Assembly (NCBI RefSeq): GCF_036567765.1
Contig: NZ_DATCTU010000122.1
Coordinates: 62,001 to 126,000 of the forward strand
Direction of reading: 5' to 3'
Origin: Pseudobacteroides sp.
GTDB lineage: Bacteria; Bacillota; Clostridia; Acetivibrionales; DSM-2933
Length of the DNA: 64,000 nt
The translations under genes and the position numbers were made by a program. Shown here in pieces: positions 27,657 to 37,055 of this stretch. The notes below the pieces were generated by a model. The model had not been told where the DNA came from. It did no database searches and saw only the letters and a program-made list of their open reading frames with translations. The number at the start of each line of letters is the position of its first letter. The first letter of the stretch is position 1.

Positions 27657-27685
27657 ATTATAATCTGAAGCTTAATATTTGTCAA
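27657..27685 (-). promoter_or_regulatory. Consensus sigma-A promoter of the his operon
   Basis: Minus strand TTGACA (27680-27685), 17-base spacer, TATAAT (27657-27662): both hexamers perfect. It is located 60 bases upstream of hisZ. So strong a core promoter suggests control by repression rather than activation, which fits the adjacent palindrome. Confidence 0.85.
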
Positions 27686-27770
27686 TATCAAAAACGATTT
27701 TTATTTTAAGGTATTCAAAATGTTATAATAAGGTTATAATGAAAGATATATTTACGAGGGAGTTATCATT

Positions 27771-28427
27771 ATGAGCCATAAAGCAGTACTTTTCGATCTT
27801 GACGGTACATTATTAGATACAATAGCAGATATAGCCAACGCAATGAATTATGCTCTTTTGGCTAACGGTTTTCCCGTATACACTATAGAAGAATATAAAT
27901 ATCTAGTGGGAGAAGGTGTTTACAACCTCGCAAAGAAGGCTTTGCCTGAAAACATGCAGAATGAAAAAGCTATAAACAATCTGGTTTCCCAAATGAAGGA
28001 AAGATATGAAAAACATTGGGGAGATAACACCTTACCCTATGAAGGTATTCCTGAAATGTTGGATTTCCTTACCGCTAAAGGACATAAATTATGCGTCCTA
28101 TCAAACAAACCCCACATTTTTACACAAAAAATAGTCGAAAAATTTCTAAATAAATGGCATTTTGATGTTGTCTTCGGTGAACGCCCATCAATACCTATAA
28201 AACCGGATCCTATCGGTGCATTAGAGATTTGTTCCATTATTGGTATCCATCCTAAGGATTTTTTATACCTAGGTGATACGGCTGTGGATATGCAAACCGC
28301 CAACAATGCAGGTATGTATGCTGTTGGAGTGACATGGGGATTTAGGAAAGCTGATGAACTTCTAAAAAGCGGTGCAAAACAAATTGTTCATCACCCCATG
28401 GAGTTTATTAAACTTTTGCCTTCATAA
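27771..28427 (+). CDS. HAD-superfamily phosphatase, phosphoglycolate phosphatase-like
   Basis: A 218-residue HAD hydrolase with an alpha-helical cap. The nucleophile motif is FDLDGTLLDT, motif II LSNKP, motif III lysine in KPDPIGALEI and motif IV LGDTAVDMQTA. It is Gph/PpaX-like, so the substrate may be phosphoglycolate, pyrophosphate or another small phosphoester. ATG follows GAGGGAG. It is divergent from hisZ, and its last 20 bases overlap the 3' end of the convergent signalling gene. Confidence 0.9.
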   Translation: MSHKAVLFDLDGTLLDTIADIANAMNYALLANGFPVYTIEEYKYLVGEGVYNLAKKALPENMQNEKAINNLVSQMKERYEKHWGDNTLPYEGIPEMLDFLTAKGHKLCVLSNKPHIFTQKIVEKFLNKWHFDVVFGERPSIPIKPDPIGALEICSIIGIHPKDFLYLGDTAVDMQTANNAGMYAVGVTWGFRKADELLKSGAKQIVHHPMEFIKLLPS

Positions 28428-29910
28428 CAGAAACAAAAAGCTCTACAAGATCTGGATCAAAATGCTGACCAGCACATCTTTCCAATTCCCTTAAAGCATC
28501 ATCGGTATTCATTGCACTGCAATATGGACGCTCTGAAATCATTGCGTCAAAGGAATCCGCAATACAAAGTATTCTTGAACCCAAGCTTATTTGATTACCA
28601 TATAAGCCTGAAGGATACCCTGTACCATCATATTTCTCATGGTGATGCTTTACAAAGGTAACCAGTTCATCCATGCCTGACAGAGACTCTAAAATATTTG
28701 CACTGTACACAGGATGCATTTTTATCAGTTCAAACTCTTCGTAATCCAAACTGCCTGATTTGTTCAGTACGGTTTTGGGAATTTCTATTTTGCCTATATC
28801 ATGCAAAAGTCCTGCATACTGCAGAGTGGATATTTCATTTATACTAAGATTTAATGCCTCTCCAATCATTACTGCATATGTAGAAACCCTTTCCGAATGC
28901 CCCAGTGTATATGTATCCTTTGCTGAAATTGTACTTAAAAGCGTCTTAAAAACCCCTATAAGATGCTGGTGGTCTTTACTTATACCCTTTCTGATCCTGG
29001 ATATGACATCCTGATAAAAATGCACCTTGTTTTTACCTAAATTCTTTGAGTGGTATAATGCCATGTCTGCCTGACTCATAAGCTCATCCCTGTCAGCCGC
29101 CAAATCCGGATACTGTGATATTCCCATAGATAGAGATATTTGATTCCCAATGCCATCTGAGAAGCAAAAATGTCTTTGAACTTCAAACTCCCTTCTGATA
29201 TCATCTGCTACCCGGGTTGTATTAAACTGGTCAGAATTTGGCAAGAGAACTGCAAACTCATCTCCTCCATATCTGAATACCAAATTATCTTTTCCAACTG
29301 CAACCTTTATGAGGGAAGCTGTTGATTTTAATACGTCATCACCCTTATCATGTCCATATATATCATTGTACTTTTTGAAATTATCTACATCAATAAGTAT
29401 TAATCCTAGATTGGTTCCCTTTTTATCTGCTTTTTCCACTTCGTCAATAATACTTACATTAAAGTGTCTCTGGTTAAATACATCTGTCAAATCATCTGTA
29501 ATTGCCAGCCTTTTAAGGTCTCTTTTCTGCATCTCCTGCTTATTTGATAAAAATGCTACAATAAGGGCGGATATACTTGTTAGCATTTTTGATAACAGCC
29601 CTGCCATAAAATTAATAGTCGGTGTATCCAAATACCTTACAAATAAAAATAATGCTTGATACATTTCTAATGTCACAATTATTGCAAATCCAAAAAATCT
29701 AAACCTGTAAGCCAAATAAAGTGCCAAAAATCCCTGAATCTGGCCTAAAATTGTATATAACTCATCGGGTATGGTGTTTCTAGTAAAGAAAACCATTATA
29801 ACTACATAATAAAGTAATACCATACTAAATTCCATGAACTTGAATTTACTTGTGAAATATTCTTGACCGATATTTCTTATAAACGCCACAAAATTATCTT
29901 TTCTGCTCAT
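28408..29910 (-). CDS. Membrane-bound GGDEF and HD-GYP cyclic-di-GMP enzyme
   Basis: A 500-residue protein. N-terminal residues about 25-120 hold about four hydrophobic segments. The GGDEF domain (about 135-300) keeps the active RYGGDEFAVLL motif. The HD-GYP domain (about 315-500) keeps HDIGK and HHEKYDGTGYPSGL, so both a diguanylate cyclase and a phosphodiesterase active site look intact. Cyclic-di-GMP turnover at the membrane is the expected role. ATG follows GGGAG. Its stop lies 20 bases inside the convergent phosphatase gene. Confidence 0.93.
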   Translation of the reverse strand: MSRKDNFVAFIRNIGQEYFTSKFKFMEFSMVLLYYVVIMVFFTRNTIPDELYTILGQIQGFLALYLAYRFRFFGFAIIVTLEMYQALFLFVRYLDTPTINFMAGLLSKMLTSISALIVAFLSNKQEMQKRDLKRLAITDDLTDVFNQRHFNVSIIDEVEKADKKGTNLGLILIDVDNFKKYNDIYGHDKGDDVLKSTASLIKVAVGKDNLVFRYGGDEFAVLLPNSDQFNTTRVADDIRREFEVQRHFCFSDGIGNQISLSMGISQYPDLAADRDELMSQADMALYHSKNLGKNKVHFYQDVISRIRKGISKDHQHLIGVFKTLLSTISAKDTYTLGHSERVSTYAVMIGEALNLSINEISTLQYAGLLHDIGKIEIPKTVLNKSGSLDYEEFELIKMHPVYSANILESLSGMDELVTFVKHHHEKYDGTGYPSGLYGNQISLGSRILCIADSFDAMISERPYCSAMNTDDALRELERCAGQHFDPDLVELFVSVMKAKV

Positions 29911-30150
29911 ATATACACTCCCGGTATAGTAAAAGAATCCGTATTAAAGTTGCTCTATCTGTTTATACTATAAGTAAAATGATATTAAAAGTAATATGAT
30001 ATAAACAGATACTTTGTTATTATATCAGGTAGGTTCTCTATTGAAAAGTAATAAGTCAATATATGTAATATTCTGGACATCAAAAAAAGCCTTTATGGCT
30101 TAATAAAAAATTTGGAGATAAATTTATTTCTCATTCATAAGTTTATTGAT

Positions 30151-30180
30151 AAGCCGGAGCCACTTTGTGCCTCCGGCTTT
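30151..30180. terminator. GC-rich hairpin downstream of the 32-residue gene
   Basis: Arms AAGCCGGAG and CTCCGGCTT surround an 11-base loop, 25 bases past the stop at 30205. The T-tract is poor on both strands, so intrinsic termination is plausible but not strong. Confidence 0.5.
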
Positions 30181-30204
30181 AGGAGAACACTAACCCGAAG
30201 TTTA

Positions 30205-30303
30205 TCAACCCTCCTTCAGATCACTGCTAAGACTTGCTGCCCTTGTTAAAGCTGCACAAGCAAATCCTATAAATCCTCCTATCAATAAACCTCCTAAAAA
30301 CAT
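30205..30303 (-). CDS. 32-residue single-span membrane peptide
   Basis: A short frame of 33 codons with a ribosome site GAGAGGGTGAT seven bases before ATG. The peptide starts MFLGGLLIGGFIGFACAAL, a Gly-rich membrane span, and ends in a polar tail with LSSDLKEG. It resembles tiny clostridial membrane peptides such as the DUF3789 type by memory only. A hairpin follows the stop. No neighbouring gene is close enough for an operon. Support comes from the ribosome site, composition and hairpin. Confidence 0.6.
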   Translation of the reverse strand: MFLGGLLIGGFIGFACAALTRAASLSSDLKEG

Positions 30304-30782
30304 GAAACCTATCACCCTCTCAAAAATTTTAATAATATATTAGCGATTTCCATTATATTAAAACCAATTGTATTTAATGATTCTAATAAGTAATGGCAGC
30401 AGGTATAAAAATCGCTTTATGCCCTGTATATCTCCACAGTCTAAACTATAAAGACAACTGCTGCTTTTGGGCTTTTTATATATATTTTTTTCAGATCAAT
30501 TAATAAGTCGGGCTTTAATGTTTTAAATTAGAAAATTTCCCGAGTTATGGTATTATTTTTTCCAATTTTATTATAGCATTTTTAAAAGCTTATATCTAGT
30601 GCCTTTTTAGCATATTTTGGTTTATTATGGCTATTTAGTTATCCATTCCTTCTAGATACACAAAAATACTATTGATTTCAAATATGCCATAACTTCCAAT
30701 ACATAAAAAAGAGCTTACAGCCGGTAAACTTGTATCCGGAAGTAAGCTTTGAGGTTATCTCAATGGGTTGTACATATATTTA
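30304..30782. other. Non-coding stretch between the small membrane peptide and the SLH gene
   Basis: Besides the SLH terminator at 30705-30749, it holds GCAGCAG/CTGCTGC arms about 54 bases apart near 30394-30461 with small internal hairpins, just upstream of the 32-residue gene. This might be a structured leader. A plus-strand 36-codon frame here has no ribosome site. Nothing else is recognised. Confidence 0.4.
30705..30749 (-). terminator. Terminator of the YcdB/SLH gene
   Basis: Arms AGCTTAC..CCGG (30712-30724) and CCGG..GTAAGCT (30736-30748) with CTTTTTTA following on the minus strand, 34 bases past the stop. Confidence 0.85.
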
Positions 30783-32951
30783 TCAATTTTGAAGGTAATT
30801 GTAAGCAAGTATAAATGCCTCAGCTCTTGTCAAAGAGTTTTTTGGATTGAAGTATCCGAATGAGCCTTTTATAATATTAAGTCCGTCTGCTATAACAATA
30901 TAACCTATAAGGTCTTGATTAATTTTGTTCTTATCCTTGTAATTGCAATTGTATATTCCTTTGATATCGGCAACTTTATCGTATTTCATCATTCTTATAA
31001 TGAACTTTACGCTATCTTCTCTGGTAACCTGGGAATCCGGTGCCTTTTCCGATTCCTTGATAACTCCTTCCCTAATCATAACCTTGTAGATGTCCTCAAT
31101 TTCCTTACTGTCGTTTCTGGAAAGGATATTCATACCGTTTCCATAATTCATTAGGCTTGATAAAAGCTTCATAAAATCTTTTTGGGTTATTTTGCTGTCA
31201 GGTTTGAATTCACTTTCTTCAAAGGCAATACCGTACTCCGCAAGTATTTTGATGTATTTTTCTGCATAATGCCCCTTTATATCTTTATATCCATATTCCT
31301 TCTGATCCTTATATGGTTTGCCGTCAGGCGTAATAAGCTCTCCTGTATTGGCATCAAAAGTTGAAGGTTTTTCGTGGTTCAAAGCATATACAAGTCTGAT
31401 TTCCTGCTTAACATTTCCTGGTTGAGGAAATTTCATCAAATATTCCTGCGGGTAGTTTTCCTTGTATTGAAGCTGGAGCCCTACATCATTAAAAAGCTTG
31501 TCGTATATTTTATCAAGGGACACCACCTTATCCAAGGATGGAAACTCTTCATTGCTCCAATTCATGTTATAGGTTATTATTCTTCCGCTAACTGCATCAA
31601 ATCCTGCTGATAGATGATTTGAAGGGAACATTGCACCATTTACTTTTCTTATATAATTAAAGCTGAAATCTCTCGGCTTCTCTGCATACAACGGGTCAAT
31701 ATATATGTTTCTGTCTAAGTTGGCATCGAACTCACTCTGTTTGAATTTGTCAGGCTGAATTTCCTTCAAAAATGCCTCTACTGCAGCTTTTGATGCATCC
31801 TTATCGTATTTTGGCTCTTCACCGTCCTTGTGGGGTGCATTTATCCAGAAGTCCTTAATCTCACCCGTCTTTGCGTCAGCACTTACATTTACAGAATCCT
31901 GATACGGATTTTCCTTACTTTCTTTTACAAAGCTCATTCTCCAAACAATGCTTTCCTTATTGATGTAATCTCTCTCTAAGGATACTTCCAATAATTTATG
32001 CTCGTCGCTTAAGCCTAATGTTTTAAAAGCCCTGAGCTTTTTCTCTATTTCTTCCTTTGGAATAACCTTTGAAACGCTGTTAATTGCTTCTGTTTCTTCG
32101 GGCGTAAGTGAAACCATATCAGCATCCATGTTCATACCGCCCTTGGCCCTTCCCGAAGTAAGGCTTGCTGAAAATCCATAGTCAAAGTATGGAAGCATAC
32201 TATAAAGCAACTCTACTTTTTCACCAGTCACTGCATCTATGTAATAGTTCTGATTTTTTGGAGCATACACCGGATATATTTTCTGTTTACCGTTGTCTGT
32301 AGAAGTATTATAGAAAAGTCCCATGCCCAGCTTTTCCATAAAGGCCTTTTGGGCTTCTGCCTTTGATATCACCTTGTCTGCCGATGGGAAAACAGCATTA
32401 TCGTTCCATGTAGCATTATAAGATTGCACTTCACCGGTGTCTGAATTTATTGATATATTTATATAGTTATTTGGAAACATTATACCGTTTACTACCCTGA
32501 TATAATTAAACATATATGAAATATCTACTAAAGTCCTGTTGCCCGCATCAGAATATTTTACCTGTGAGAAATACCCTGGAGCTGCCTTCTTAATAAAAGC
32601 TTCCGCTTTTGCCTTGGCATCAAGCATACTTACCTTTGGGAGCTTTCTGGTTGTTTGGCCGGGCATTGGTTTATTATTATAATATCTTAGAATATTGCCC
32701 TTATCATCCAAACTGACACTTATAAATCCATCCCCATCTTTTGTGCTCCACTCCATTGACCATACCTTCTTGTTGTTCTCAGTACCGCTTCTAAAGTTAA
32801 ATACGGTATAATCAGCAGGAATACTTATTTTGCTTTTTACCAGCTTCACTGCATCCTCAAATCCACTATCGCTGGCAGCAAATACATTTACATAGAAGAA
32901 TAGCGATAGAATCATTATTGAAGATAAAAATATGGAAATTTTCCTTTTCAA
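30783..32951 (-). CDS. Secreted surface protein with PepSY/YcdB repeats and C-terminal SLH domains
   Basis: A 722-residue protein from a TTG start behind AGAGAGGGTG. The signal peptide is MKRKISIFLSSIMILSLFFY ending near FAA. Two long homologous halves (about 30-250 and 280-540) repeat the motifs 'YIRVVNGIMFPNNYI' / 'YIRKVNGAMFPSNHL' and 'SADKVISKAEA' / 'SLDKVVSLDKI', the pattern of YcdB/YcdC (PepSY-like) domains. The last ~170 residues hold SLH-type repeats (YKDIKGHYAEKYIKILAEYG; LTRAEAFILAYNYL) that bind secondary wall polymer. It is probably an S-layer-attached protein inhibiting or sensing proteases; function is inferred from domains. Confidence 0.88.
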   Translation of the reverse strand: MKRKISIFLSSIMILSLFFYVNVFAASDSGFEDAVKLVKSKISIPADYTVFNFRSGTENNKKVWSMEWSTKDGDGFISVSLDDKGNILRYYNNKPMPGQTTRKLPKVSMLDAKAKAEAFIKKAAPGYFSQVKYSDAGNRTLVDISYMFNYIRVVNGIMFPNNYINISINSDTGEVQSYNATWNDNAVFPSADKVISKAEAQKAFMEKLGMGLFYNTSTDNGKQKIYPVYAPKNQNYYIDAVTGEKVELLYSMLPYFDYGFSASLTSGRAKGGMNMDADMVSLTPEETEAINSVSKVIPKEEIEKKLRAFKTLGLSDEHKLLEVSLERDYINKESIVWRMSFVKESKENPYQDSVNVSADAKTGEIKDFWINAPHKDGEEPKYDKDASKAAVEAFLKEIQPDKFKQSEFDANLDRNIYIDPLYAEKPRDFSFNYIRKVNGAMFPSNHLSAGFDAVSGRIITYNMNWSNEEFPSLDKVVSLDKIYDKLFNDVGLQLQYKENYPQEYLMKFPQPGNVKQEIRLVYALNHEKPSTFDANTGELITPDGKPYKDQKEYGYKDIKGHYAEKYIKILAEYGIAFEESEFKPDSKITQKDFMKLLSSLMNYGNGMNILSRNDSKEIEDIYKVMIREGVIKESEKAPDSQVTREDSVKFIIRMMKYDKVADIKGIYNCNYKDKNKINQDLIGYIVIADGLNIIKGSFGYFNPKNSLTRAEAFILAYNYLQN

Positions 32952-33064
32952 CTTAATACACCCTCTCTTTTTGTTTTTTATTTATTAGACTATGACAGGT
33001 TGATGTTAGTTCCATTTTTTAAGATATTTTTTTAAAAAAATTTTATTACTATTAAAATAATAAA

Positions 33065-33113
33065 GGCAAAGACACTTTAATCTGTCCTATTACAGAAATA
33101 AAAGGTCTTTGCC
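33065..33113 (-). terminator. Long terminator hairpin downstream of the first ABC-F gene
   Basis: The outer arms GGCAAAGAC / GTCTTTGCC are perfectly paired and enclose a second paired segment (TTTAATCTGT / ACAGAAATAAA). T-rich sequence follows on the minus strand. It begins 34 bases past the gene stop at 33147. Confidence 0.75.
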
Positions 33114-33146
33114 GGCATTTATCTATGTTCACTTCAATAAATTCTC

Positions 33147-34703
33147 TTAAACAATTTTGGTGGTCCAGTTTTCCACGTTCCAGACATCTGTTATAAAATC
33201 TTCATAAAACTCGGGCTCATGGCTTACCAGAAGGATAGTGCCTCTAAAATCTTTAAGTGCATTTTTAAGCTCGCTTTTTGCAGCTACATCAAGGTGGTTT
33301 GTAGGCTCGTCCAGTACCAGCCAGTTGATGTCTTTAAGCATGAGCTTACACAGCCTTACCTTTGCACTTTCTCCTCCGCTTAAAACCATCATTTGACTTG
33401 TGATGTGCTCGTTGGTCAGTCCGCATTTTGCCAAAGCTCCTCTGACTTCAGCATTTGATAAGCCCGGATACTCCTTCCATACTTCCTCTAAAGCCGTCAT
33501 GGTATTACCGTATTCCGATTCCTGTTCAAAATAGCCCGGATATAAGTAGTCATCCAATTTTACCTCACCTGATACTGGTTGTAAAATTCCCAAAAGCGTT
33601 TTTAATAAAGTTGTTTTTCCGAGGCCGTTAACACCTTTTATAGCAACCTTCTTGCCTCTCTCCAGAATAACGTCCAGAGGCTTTGTAAGAGGCTCTCCAT
33701 AGCCTATCACAAGACTATGGGCCTGGAAAATATATTTCCCGGGGCTCCTTGCCTCTCTGAACCTAAACGTAGGTTTGATCTTTTCTTTGTCCTTTTCTAT
33801 GATGTCCATTTTATCCAGTCTTTTTTGACGGCTTCTCGCCAAGGTAGCTGTAGCAGCTCTTGCCTTATTTCTTGCAACAAAGTCCTCCAAACGTTCAATT
33901 TCCTTTTGCTGCTTTTCATAAGCAATCTGGTTTTGCTGTTTTTTAAGCTGGTACATCTGCTGAAATTGATCATAATTGCCGGAATACCTTGTGAGAACCG
34001 CATTTTCCACATGGTAAACAACATTGACAACCTCATTTAGAAAGGGTATGTCATGCGAAACCAGTATAAAACTATTCTCATAACTTTTAAGATAGTTCTT
34101 AAGCCAATAAATATGATTTTCATCAAGGAAGTTGGTAGGCTCATCCAGTATCATGATCATAGGGTTTTGAAGAAGCAGTTTGGTTAGAAGTACCTTTGAC
34201 CTCTGGCCTCCGCTCAAATTGCCTACGTCCTTGTCAAGGCCGATTTCTCCTAATCCAAGTCCGTTTGCTACTTCTTCAATCTTAACATCTATCATATAAA
34301 AACCGCTGTGCTCAAGCTCACTTTGGATCTCTCCTACATCCTCCATCATGGCATTTAATTCATCAGGAGATGCATCACCCATTTTTTCATAAATCTCAAG
34401 CATTTCCTTCTCAAGGTCATACATATGCTGAAAGGCTTCCTGCAGAACCTCCCTTATGGTCTTACCTTTGGTAAGCACCATATGCTGATCAAGGTATCCT
34501 GTTGTAATTCTGTTGCACCATTCAACCTTTCCTTCGTCAGGAATCTGCTTTCCGGTTATTATATTTAAAAAAGTAGTTTTACCCTCTCCATTAGCTCCAA
34601 CAAGGCCTACATGCTCTCCTTTCAAAAGTCGGAAGGATGCATTCTCCAGGATCTTTCTGGCCCCAAATCCGTGATTCACATTTTCAACATTTAAAATGCT
34701 CAT
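33147..34703 (-). CDS. ABC-F family ATPase
   Basis: A 518-residue soluble protein with two ABC ATPase domains and no membrane segment. The first Walker A is GANGEGKTT with signature LSGGQRSKVLL and Walker B MIMILDEPTNFLD; the second is GVNGLGKTT, LSGGESAKVRL, LVLDEPTNHLD. A charged ~80-residue linker rich in Lys/Arg/Gln (about 240-320) is the P-site tRNA interaction motif region. ABC-F proteins act on the ribosome, in translation rescue or antibiotic protection; which role applies is not readable. It lies 17 bases after a second ABC-F gene, a tandem pair. Confidence 0.9.
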   Translation of the reverse strand: MSILNVENVNHGFGARKILENASFRLLKGEHVGLVGANGEGKTTFLNIITGKQIPDEGKVEWCNRITTGYLDQHMVLTKGKTIREVLQEAFQHMYDLEKEMLEIYEKMGDASPDELNAMMEDVGEIQSELEHSGFYMIDVKIEEVANGLGLGEIGLDKDVGNLSGGQRSKVLLTKLLLQNPMIMILDEPTNFLDENHIYWLKNYLKSYENSFILVSHDIPFLNEVVNVVYHVENAVLTRYSGNYDQFQQMYQLKKQQNQIAYEKQQKEIERLEDFVARNKARAATATLARSRQKRLDKMDIIEKDKEKIKPTFRFREARSPGKYIFQAHSLVIGYGEPLTKPLDVILERGKKVAIKGVNGLGKTTLLKTLLGILQPVSGEVKLDDYLYPGYFEQESEYGNTMTALEEVWKEYPGLSNAEVRGALAKCGLTNEHITSQMMVLSGGESAKVRLCKLMLKDINWLVLDEPTNHLDVAAKSELKNALKDFRGTILLVSHEPEFYEDFITDVWNVENWTTKIV

Positions 34704-34720
34704 AGAAATTCCCTAATCCC

Positions 34721-36337
34721 CTATTCATACATGCTCTTTCTCAGAGCTGCAATTTCTTCGCTTTCCAAATATTCATCATAAGTCATCTGTCTGTCTATAA
34801 GTCCTTTAGGAGTAATCTCCATAATCCTGTTGGCAACAGTTTGCACAAACTGATGGTCATGTGAAACAAACAGAATTGTCCCTTTATAGTTTATAAGGCC
34901 GTTGTTTAGTGCGGTAATTGATTCCAAGTCCAGATGGTTGGTAGGCTCATCCAGAATGAGCACATTGGCTCCTGAAAGCATCATTTTTGCAAGCATGCAG
35001 CGTACCTTTTCTCCTCCCGATAGTACAGATGCCTTCTTTAATGCCTCTTCCCCTGAGAAAAGCATTCTTCCAAGCCATCCCCTAAGGAAGGTTTCGGTCT
35101 GATCCTTTGAATACTGTCTTAGCCAGTCAACAAGCGATAGATCCACGCCATCAAAGTAAGCTGAGTTATCCTTTGGGAAATATGCCTGGGAGGTTGTTAT
35201 TCCCCATTTAAATTCTCCGCTGTCGGCTTTCATTTCATCAGTAAGTATTTTGAATAAAGTAGTTTTTGCAAGACCATTAGGTCCAACAAAAGCAATTTTG
35301 TCCCCTTTGTTTACAATAAAACTGATATCATTCAAAAGTTTTTCATCCTCAACTGTTTTGGATAACCCTGATACCATAAGAAGGTCATTACCAGCTTCCC
35401 TGTCAGGCTTAAAATCTACGAAGGGGTATTTACGAGAAGATGGCTTAATGTCTTCAAGAGTCAGCTTATCCAAAAGCTTTTTACGCGATGTAGCCTGCTT
35501 TGACTTTGATGCATTTGCACTGAATCGTTGAATAAATTCCTGCAAATCCTTAATCTTGGCCTCTATCTTTTTGTTTGCGTCCCTTGCCTGTTGGAGTGCA
35601 AACTGGCTTGATTCATACCAGAAGTCGTAGTTTCCGACATACATCTGTATCTTGCCAAAATCTATATCAGCGATATGTGTACATACCTTATTTAGAAAAT
35701 GTCTGTCATGTGAAACAACAATAACAGTATTTTCAAAGTTGTACAGGAAATTTTCAAGCCATGTAATTGACTCAATATCCAGATGGTTGGTAGGCTCATC
35801 CAGCAGAAGAACATGAGGATTTCCAAACAAGGCCTGAGCAAGAAGAACCCTTACCTTTTGGTTTCCATCAATATCCTTCATTTTTTTGTAATGAAATTCT
35901 TCGCCTATTCCAAGTCCGTTTAAAAGTGTAGCAGCTTCCGATTCTGCTTCCCATCCGTTAAGCTCCGCAAACTCTGCTTCCAGCTCGGATATTTTTATAC
36001 CGTCCTCCTCTGAAAACTCCGGTTTTGCGTATAGGGCTTCTTTTTCATCTATGATTTCACATAGCTTCTTATGTCCCATTATTACTGTCTTTAGGACATC
36101 AAATTCATCAAACTCATAATGGTTCTGCTTTAAAACGGCCAACCTTTCCCCAGGGCTTATAATAACCTCACCCTTATTTGCTTCAACCTCTCCTGAAAGA
36201 ATCTTTAAGAAAGTCGATTTGCCCGAGCCATTTGCACCAATGAGCCCATAACAGTTACCTGCTGTAAACTTAATGTCAACGTTTTCAAATAAGGCACGTC
36301 CTCCATACCTTAGAGATATGCCGCTTGCATGTATCAT
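34721..36337 (-). CDS. ABC-F family ATPase, YbiT/YkpA-like
   Basis: A 538-residue protein with two ATPase domains. Walker A motifs are GANGSGKST and GPNGLAKTT; Walker B motifs LLLDEPTNHLD and LILDEPTNHLD. The first signature is degenerate (DIDGNQKVRVLLAQ in place of LSGGQ), as is typical of the YbiT/YkpA subgroup, while the second is normal (LSGGEKVRCML). The linker (about 245-300) is charged. Ribosome-associated function is expected. It is transcribed ahead of the other ABC-F gene. Confidence 0.9.
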   Translation of the reverse strand: MIHASGISLRYGGRALFENVDIKFTAGNCYGLIGANGSGKSTFLKILSGEVEANKGEVIISPGERLAVLKQNHYEFDEFDVLKTVIMGHKKLCEIIDEKEALYAKPEFSEEDGIKISELEAEFAELNGWEAESEAATLLNGLGIGEEFHYKKMKDIDGNQKVRVLLAQALFGNPHVLLLDEPTNHLDIESITWLENFLYNFENTVIVVSHDRHFLNKVCTHIADIDFGKIQMYVGNYDFWYESSQFALQQARDANKKIEAKIKDLQEFIQRFSANASKSKQATSRKKLLDKLTLEDIKPSSRKYPFVDFKPDREAGNDLLMVSGLSKTVEDEKLLNDISFIVNKGDKIAFVGPNGLAKTTLFKILTDEMKADSGEFKWGITTSQAYFPKDNSAYFDGVDLSLVDWLRQYSKDQTETFLRGWLGRMLFSGEEALKKASVLSGGEKVRCMLAKMMLSGANVLILDEPTNHLDLESITALNNGLINYKGTILFVSHDHQFVQTVANRIMEITPKGLIDRQMTYDEYLESEEIAALRKSMYE

Positions 36338-36365
36338 TTTATAACCTGCCTTCCTTTATTCTACG

Positions 36366-36411
36366 GCATATTACAGCATACCCCGTCATGTAGAGGTATG
36401 CTGTAATATGC
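36366..36411. terminator. Perfect 17-bp inverted repeat between GtrA and the ABC-F genes
   Basis: Arms 36366-36382 and 36395-36411 are perfectly complementary around a 12-base loop. The T-tract is better on the plus strand (TCTTTATTT) than on the minus strand, although the gene it follows (gtrA) is on the minus strand. It could be a terminator, a processing hairpin or a protein-binding palindrome. Confidence 0.6.
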
Positions 36412-36421
36412 TCTTTATTTA

Positions 36422-36859
36422 TTAATTTTTACCTTTAACCTTATCTCTGAAAACCCAAACTTTATATCCCAGATAATTTACTATTTGTGCCGCTATAACT
36501 CCAAAAGCACTATTTATATAATTCTTGCTTTGGGTTGAAAATAATATTGCCCCGAAGTCCTTAGCAGCAAGAGCAGCTAAATATGATATAATATTTATTA
36601 CTAAAAACTTAAGCATCTTGTCTTTGGATTTTTTGTAATCCGATTTACTCTTAAATGTGAATATACTATTCAGGATATATGAATTGATCATACCAACAAA
36701 ATAACCTAAAGTTAATGAAATGTTCTGATCAACCTTTAAAAAATAAAACAAACCATTATCTACGCCCATTGTAATGAGTGTGTTAATGACGCCGATAATG
36801 GAAAAACTTACAAGTCTCCTGAACTCCTCCAGCATTCTTTTGTTAAAATTATTCAACAT
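36422..36859 (-). CDS. GtrA-family membrane protein
   Basis: A 145-residue protein with four membrane segments (about 14-37, 45-67, 82-104, 115-138) and the GtrA signatures FSIIGVINTLI and YFVGMINSYILNSIFTF. GtrA-like flippases move polyprenyl-linked sugars across the membrane for cell-surface glycosylation. ATG follows TGGAG. It appears monocistronic; no glycosyltransferase is adjacent, although one occurs at 59161. Confidence 0.9.
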   Translation of the reverse strand: MLNNFNKRMLEEFRRLVSFSIIGVINTLITMGVDNGLFYFLKVDQNISLTLGYFVGMINSYILNSIFTFKSKSDYKKSKDKMLKFLVINIISYLAALAAKDFGAILFSTQSKNYINSAFGVIAAQIVNYLGYKVWVFRDKVKGKN

Positions 36860-37055
36860 TAACTACTCCATTATATATTAAAGTGTTTAAAATCAATTAA
36901 TCTTCTGATTTTGTCCAACCCCAAATTAATTATAATAGCAATATGTTAAAAAGTCAAAAATAACTCTTTTCTCAATAGTTTTTATATTGCAAATTATTCA
37001 TGCCTAATGATATCATAAAAATATGAAATCATGACTCTACTCAAGGAGACCAGAC

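Noticed and set aside
27597..27770. T-box or histidine attenuator ahead of hisZ
   Set aside because: The leader is too short (about 55 bases) and has no T-box core or His-rich leader frame.
30386..30496. Plus-strand 36-codon frame starting MAAGIKIAL
   Set aside because: No ribosome site; it covers a segment with hairpin arms and looks like chance.
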